Source: Streptomyces cyanogenus
GTDB lineage: Bacteria > Actinomycetota > Actinomycetes > Streptomycetales > Streptomycetaceae
DNA length: 64,000 nucleotides
Direction of reading: 5' to 3'
Assembly (NCBI RefSeq): GCF_017526105.1
Contig: NZ_CP071839.1
Span: forward strand, 2,594,501-2,658,500
The position numbers were made by a program, and so were the translations under genes. Within the stretch, counting starts at the first letter, position 1; each line of letters begins with the position of its first letter. Below are positions 60,965-64,000 of the stretch, piece by piece. Under the pieces are notes generated by a model that did no database searches, had not been told where the DNA came from, and saw only the letters and a program-made list of their open reading frames with translations.

Positions 60965-62341
60965 ATGGCCTACTTTGACGCTGCCTCCGCCGCCCCTCTC
61001 CATCCCGTTGCCCGTCAGGCGCTGTTGGCCTCCCTGGACGACGGTTGGGCCGATCCTGCCCGGCTCCACCGGGAGGGACGCAAGGCCCGGATGCTGCTGG
61101 ACGCCTCGCGGGAGGCGGCCGCGGAGGCCGTCGGCTGCCGGGCCGACGAGGTGGTCTTCACCCCGTCCGGCACCCGGGCCGTACACAGCGCGGTCGCGGG
61201 GGCGTTGGCCGGGCGCCGGCGGGTGGGACGCCACCTGATCGTGTCGTCCGTCGAACACTCCTCCGTACTCCATTCGGCGGAGGTGTTCGAGGCGGAGGGC
61301 GGGACCGTCACCCGGGTGGCCGTCGACCGGGCGGGAGCCGTCGACCGGTCCGGATACGCGGCCGCGCTCCGCCCCGACACCGCGCTGGCCTGCCTGCAGT
61401 CGGCCAACCACGAGGTGGGCACCGTGCAGCCGGTGGCCGAGGTGGCCGAGGAGTGCCGGGCGGCCGGGGTGCCGTTGCTGGTGGACGCGGCACAGTCGCT
61501 GGGCTGGGGGCCGGTCGAGGGCGACTGGTCGCTGCTGACGGCCAGCGCCCACAAGTGGGGCGGGCCGTCGGGGGTGGGGCTGCTCGTCGTCCGCAAGGGG
61601 GTGCGGTTCGCCGCGCAAGGGCCGGTGGACGAGCGCGAGTCCGGCCGGGCGCCGGGGTCCGGGAACATCCCGGCGATCGTGGCGGCCGTGGCCTCGCTGC
61701 GCGCGGTGCGGGCCGAGGCGGCCCAGGAGGCGGTACGGCTGCGGGAGCTGACGGCGCGGATCCGGGCGCGGGTGCCGGAGCTGGTGCCGGACGTGGAGGT
61801 GGTCGGCGACCCCGAGCGCCGGCTGCCCGGGATCGTCACCTTCTCCTGCCTGTACGTCGACGGCGAGGCCCTGCTGCACGAGCTGGACCGGGCCGGCTAC
61901 TCGGTCTCCTCCGGCTCCTCCTGCACGAGCAGCACGCTGACGCCCAGCCACGTGCTGAAGGCGATGGGGGTGCTGAGCGAGGGCAACGTACGGGTGTCCC
62001 TGCCGCCCGGCACGGCGGAGGCCGACGTGGAACGGTTCCTGGAGGTGCTGCCCGGGGCCGTGGCCGGGGTGCGCGAGAAGCTGGGCGCGCCCGCGCCGGC
62101 CGTCCAGGCGGGCCCCGAGGAACTGCTCGTCGACTCCCTCGGCAAGCGCTGCCCGATCCCCGTCATCGAGCTGGCCAAGGTGTTCGGCGAGGTCCCCGTG
62201 GGCGGCACCGTCCGCGTCCTGTCCGACGACGAGGCGGCCCGGCTGGACATTCCGGCGTGGTGCGAGATGCGGGGCCAGGAGTACGTCGGGGAGGAGCCGG
62301 CGGAGAGGGGATCGGCGTACGTGGTGCGCCGGGTGAGCTGA
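60965..62341 (+). CDS. Cysteine desulfurase fused to a TusA-like sulfur carrier
   Basis: A 458-residue fusion. Residues 1-375 form a NifS/IscS-like PLP desulfurase: SVEHSSVLHS, LLVDAAQSLGW, Schiff-base Lys197 in SAHKWGGPSGVG and active-site Cys320 in VSSGSSCTSSTLT. A short Ala/Pro linker leads to residues about 385-458, a TusA/SirA domain starting ELLVDSLGKRCPIPVIELAK with the sulfur-accepting Cys396. Sulfur could pass from Cys320 to Cys396 in one polypeptide, for tRNA thiolation or molybdopterin synthesis. The ATG at 60965 starts at MAYFDAAS, the class V N-terminus. Confidence 0.92.
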   Translation: MAYFDAASAAPLHPVARQALLASLDDGWADPARLHREGRKARMLLDASREAAAEAVGCRADEVVFTPSGTRAVHSAVAGALAGRRRVGRHLIVSSVEHSSVLHSAEVFEAEGGTVTRVAVDRAGAVDRSGYAAALRPDTALACLQSANHEVGTVQPVAEVAEECRAAGVPLLVDAAQSLGWGPVEGDWSLLTASAHKWGGPSGVGLLVVRKGVRFAAQGPVDERESGRAPGSGNIPAIVAAVASLRAVRAEAAQEAVRLRELTARIRARVPELVPDVEVVGDPERRLPGIVTFSCLYVDGEALLHELDRAGYSVSSGSSCTSSTLTPSHVLKAMGVLSEGNVRVSLPPGTAEADVERFLEVLPGAVAGVREKLGAPAPAVQAGPEELLVDSLGKRCPIPVIELAKVFGEVPVGGTVRVLSDDEAARLDIPAWCEMRGQEYVGEEPAERGSAYVVRRVS

Positions 62342-62350
62342 GGGAGAGCC

Positions 62351-62420
62351 GGGGCGCGGCCCCGAAGGCGCGGGGCCGTGTCGGTGTGCGGCTCCGCGGC
62401 GCGGGCGCGCCCGGCGACGG
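62351..62420. repeat. Intergenic repeat copy with terminator hairpin
   Basis: CGGCCCCG (62357-62364) pairs with CGGGGCCG (62371-62378), 6-base loop, about 16 bases after the desulfurase stop; it acts as terminator. The following GTCGGTGTGCGGCTCCGCGG and GCGCGGGCGCG resemble the Streptomyces repeat seen elsewhere in the window. Confidence 0.6.
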
Positions 62421-62464
62421 CGGAACCGGGCCGGACGACGAGTCGCCCGGCCCCGGCCCCGGTC

Positions 62465-63439
62465 TCAGCTCAGGTGGGCGCGGACTTCCTGCCCGGCCTC
62501 GTCCCCGTAGGCCTTCACGAACCGTTCCATGAAGTGCCCCCGCCGCAGCTGGTACTCCTGCGTCCCCACGGTCTCGATGACGAGGGTCGCCAGCATGCAG
62601 CCCACCTGAGCGGCGCGCTCCAGGGAGACGCCCCAGGCCAGTCCCGACAGGAACCCCGCGCGGAAGGCGTCGCCGACGCCCGTGGGGTCGGCCTTGCGGT
62701 CCTCCTCCGGGCAGCCGACCTCGATCGGGTCCTCCCCGGTCCGCTCGATGCGCACGCCCCGCGAGCCGAGCGTGGTGACCCGGTGGCCGACCTTGGCGAG
62801 GATCTCCGCGTCGCTCCAGCCGGTCTTGGACTCGATGAGGCCCTTCTCGTACTCGTTGGAGAAGAGGTACGTCGCCCCGTCCAGCAGTATCCGGATCTCC
62901 TCGCCCTCCATGCGGGCGATCTGCTGGGAGAAGTCCGCCGCGAAGGGGATCGAGCGGGAGCGGCACTCCTCCGTGTGGCGGAGCATCGCCTCGGGGTCGT
63001 CGGCACCGATGAGGACCAGGTCGAGGCCGCCCACGCGGTCCGCCACGGTCTTCAGCTCGATCAGCCGGGCCTCGCTCATCGCGCCGGTGTAGAACGAGCC
63101 GATCTGGTTGTGGTCGGCGTCCGTGGTGCACACGAAGCGGGCGGTGTGCAGGGTCTCGGAGATGCGGACCGAGTCGGTGTCCACACCGTGCCGGTCGAGC
63201 CAGGCCCGGTACTCGTCGAAGTCGAAGCCGGCGGCGCCGACCAGGACGGGGCTGGTGCCGAGCTGGCCCATGCCGAAGGCGATGTTGGCGGCGACGCCGC
63301 CGCGGCGCACGTCGAGGTTGTCGACCAGGAAGGAGAGCGAAACCGTGTGCAGCTGGTCCGCGACGAACTGGTCGGCGAAACGGCCGGGGAAGGTCATGAG
63401 GTGGTCGGTGGCGATGGAGCCGGTGACTGCGATGCGCAC
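62465..63439 (-). CDS. PfkB-family carbohydrate kinase, adenosine kinase-like
   Basis: A 324-residue ribokinase-fold enzyme. MRIAVTGSIATDHLMTFPG at the start, RRGGVAANIAFGMGQLG (sugar contact) and the catalytic/anion hole signature DPTGVGDAFRAGFLSGLAWG (Asp base) are present. It is most like actinobacterial adenosine kinases (Rv2202c, AdoK), which phosphorylate adenosine to AMP for purine salvage; in mycobacteria the gene likewise follows the cta/qcr cluster. Substrate specificity cannot be shown from sequence alone. Confidence 0.9.
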   Translation of the reverse strand: MRIAVTGSIATDHLMTFPGRFADQFVADQLHTVSLSFLVDNLDVRRGGVAANIAFGMGQLGTSPVLVGAAGFDFDEYRAWLDRHGVDTDSVRISETLHTARFVCTTDADHNQIGSFYTGAMSEARLIELKTVADRVGGLDLVLIGADDPEAMLRHTEECRSRSIPFAADFSQQIARMEGEEIRILLDGATYLFSNEYEKGLIESKTGWSDAEILAKVGHRVTTLGSRGVRIERTGEDPIEVGCPEEDRKADPTGVGDAFRAGFLSGLAWGVSLERAAQVGCMLATLVIETVGTQEYQLRRGHFMERFVKAYGDEAGQEVRAHLS

Positions 63440-63569
63440 GACGGGGATTCTCCTGCGGGAGGCTGGGTTGACAGTTCACGCTACCCGGTCGGAAGCCGCC
63501 ACTGAAGCTGGCAAAACTACCCGATAGTAGCTCTTTCTCCGCACCCTCAGCCGTGTCTACGGTGCCGTC

Positions 63570-63779
63570 ATGACGAACCTCAAGGTCACCTCCACCACCC
63601 TGGCCGACCTCGACGGCGGCCTGGCCGCGCTGCGCGGCGACTGCGCCCGGATGGCTCCGCACTGGGCGGTCCCGGAGCACGCCGAGTCCCGGCCGGTGCC
63701 GCCGTCCCTCATCCACGGGGTGGACGTGCCGGTGCGCTCGGCCAGACTGCTGGACGCGATGTCCGACTACGGCGACTGA
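63570..63779 (+). CDS. Small conserved-looking protein of unknown function
   Basis: A 69-residue protein (MTNLKVTSTTLADLDGGLAA onward) with a helical centre (LAALRGDCARMAPHWAV) and a C-terminal VRSARLLDAMSDYGD. No signal peptide, membrane helix or known motif. It has GC-rich third positions like its neighbours. A ribosome site is not strong. It may form a small operon with the gene starting at 63880. Confidence 0.55.
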   Translation: MTNLKVTSTTLADLDGGLAALRGDCARMAPHWAVPEHAESRPVPPSLIHGVDVPVRSARLLDAMSDYGD

Positions 63780-63879
63780 CCGCGGGGCGCGCGCCCGGGA
63801 ACCGTACGCTCCCCTCCTGCGTCCCATCGCCGTCCCCCGCGGCCGGGGATGAGGGACACGACCAGCGAGGAGCGATGCG

Positions 63880-64000
63880 GTGAACACCGAGCGGCCTGAG
63901 CACTCCGAAGCCCCCGAAGGGGCGGACCCGGGGCGGACGAGCAGTCGGCGCCCCACCGCCCTCGTCGTCGCCGTCGCCACCGCGGCCGTCCTCCTGGTCG
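63880..64000 (+). CDS. N-terminus of a membrane or secreted protein (cut off)
   Basis: A GTG start with a GAGGAG ribosome site seven bases upstream opens a frame of about 40 codons to the window edge. A polar Glu/Pro-rich start (NTERPEHSEAPEGADPG) and an Arg-Arg segment (TSSRRPTALV) precede a hydrophobic helix (ALVVAVATAAVLLV). It is probably a signal anchor or first membrane segment. Product unknown. Confidence 0.6.
   Translation, partial: MNTERPEHSEAPEGADPGRTSSRRPTALVVAVATAAVLLV

Overview
The window is high-GC DNA with third-codon-position GC bias, frequent GTG and TTG starts, leaderless promoters and actinobacterial gene families. It reads as the core chromosome of a Streptomyces species. 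Gene content and order match, from memory, the S. coelicolor SCO21xx region running from metF to the cytochrome bcc-aa3 oxidase genes. No prophage, insertion sequence, CRISPR array, tRNA or rRNA gene was seen.

Layout. 1-2,800: end of a membrane protein gene, a TetR regulator, and a phytoene-desaturase-like FAD enzyme whose upstream region holds a MacR-type operator. 2,800-10,000: a membrane protein with a Tyr/Gly/Gln-rich tail, metF, thiE, an Rv2175c-like DNA-binding protein, a ferredoxin-reductase-like flavoprotein, and a TPP-riboswitch-controlled thiO-thiS-thiG operon. 10,100-15,300: a four-PASTA Ser/Thr kinase (PknL type), endonuclease IV, a His-rich DUF4396 membrane protein behind a CsoR-like operator, a molybdopterin oxidoreductase, and the bfr/bfd iron-storage pair. 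15,300-18,750: class II DAHP synthase and a fused anthranilate synthase behind a Trp-Trp-Trp leader peptide and attenuator. 18,760-24,900: pfkA, the MacRS-type two-component system, a PlsC acyltransferase, an esterase, an acidic membrane protein and a TetR regulator.

24,890-32,150: a 31-bp tandem-repeat array between the TetR gene and a serine beta-lactamase-like hydrolase, with shared operators, then an EEP-family hydrolase, glucokinase, DUF5304, an ArsA-like ATPase, an SRPBCC protein and a metallophosphoesterase. 32,400-45,800: FadD15-like acyl-CoA ligase, cholesterol oxidase, PimB'-like and GT87 glycosyltransferases, a decayed MATE transporter, a Zn-protease lipoprotein, two NlpC/P60 wall hydrolases, an NYN-domain protein, a rhomboid protease and a stand-alone RAM-domain protein. 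45,800-51,240: a kinase/PQQ-propeller protein, a class V aminotransferase under a SAM-IV-type riboswitch, and trpD. 51,300-60,710: the respiratory genes ctaE-qcrCAB and ctaC-ctaD-ctaF, interrupted by an L,D-transpeptidase and a lone receiver domain. 60,960-64,000: a cysteine desulfurase fused to a TusA domain, a PfkB-family adenosine-kinase-like gene, a small unknown protein and the start of a membrane or secreted protein.

Themes. Much of the block (Rv2175c-like, PknL, AroG-type DAHP synthase, PlsC, ArsA-like, SRPBCC, FadD15, PimB', NlpC/P60, trpD, qcr/cta, AdoK) also sits together in mycobacteria around Rv2172c-Rv2202c. It is therefore an ancient actinobacterial cluster joining respiration, aromatic amino acid supply, phospholipid/mannolipid synthesis and wall remodelling. 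The region is also rich in regulatory RNA and operators: TPP and SAM-IV-type riboswitches, a Trp attenuator, an iron box, a CsoR-like box, a MacR box and several unassigned palindromes. The most unusual part is the TetR/tandem-repeat/serine-hydrolase segment at 24,159-27,071. All family calls come from reading the sequence; no database search was run.
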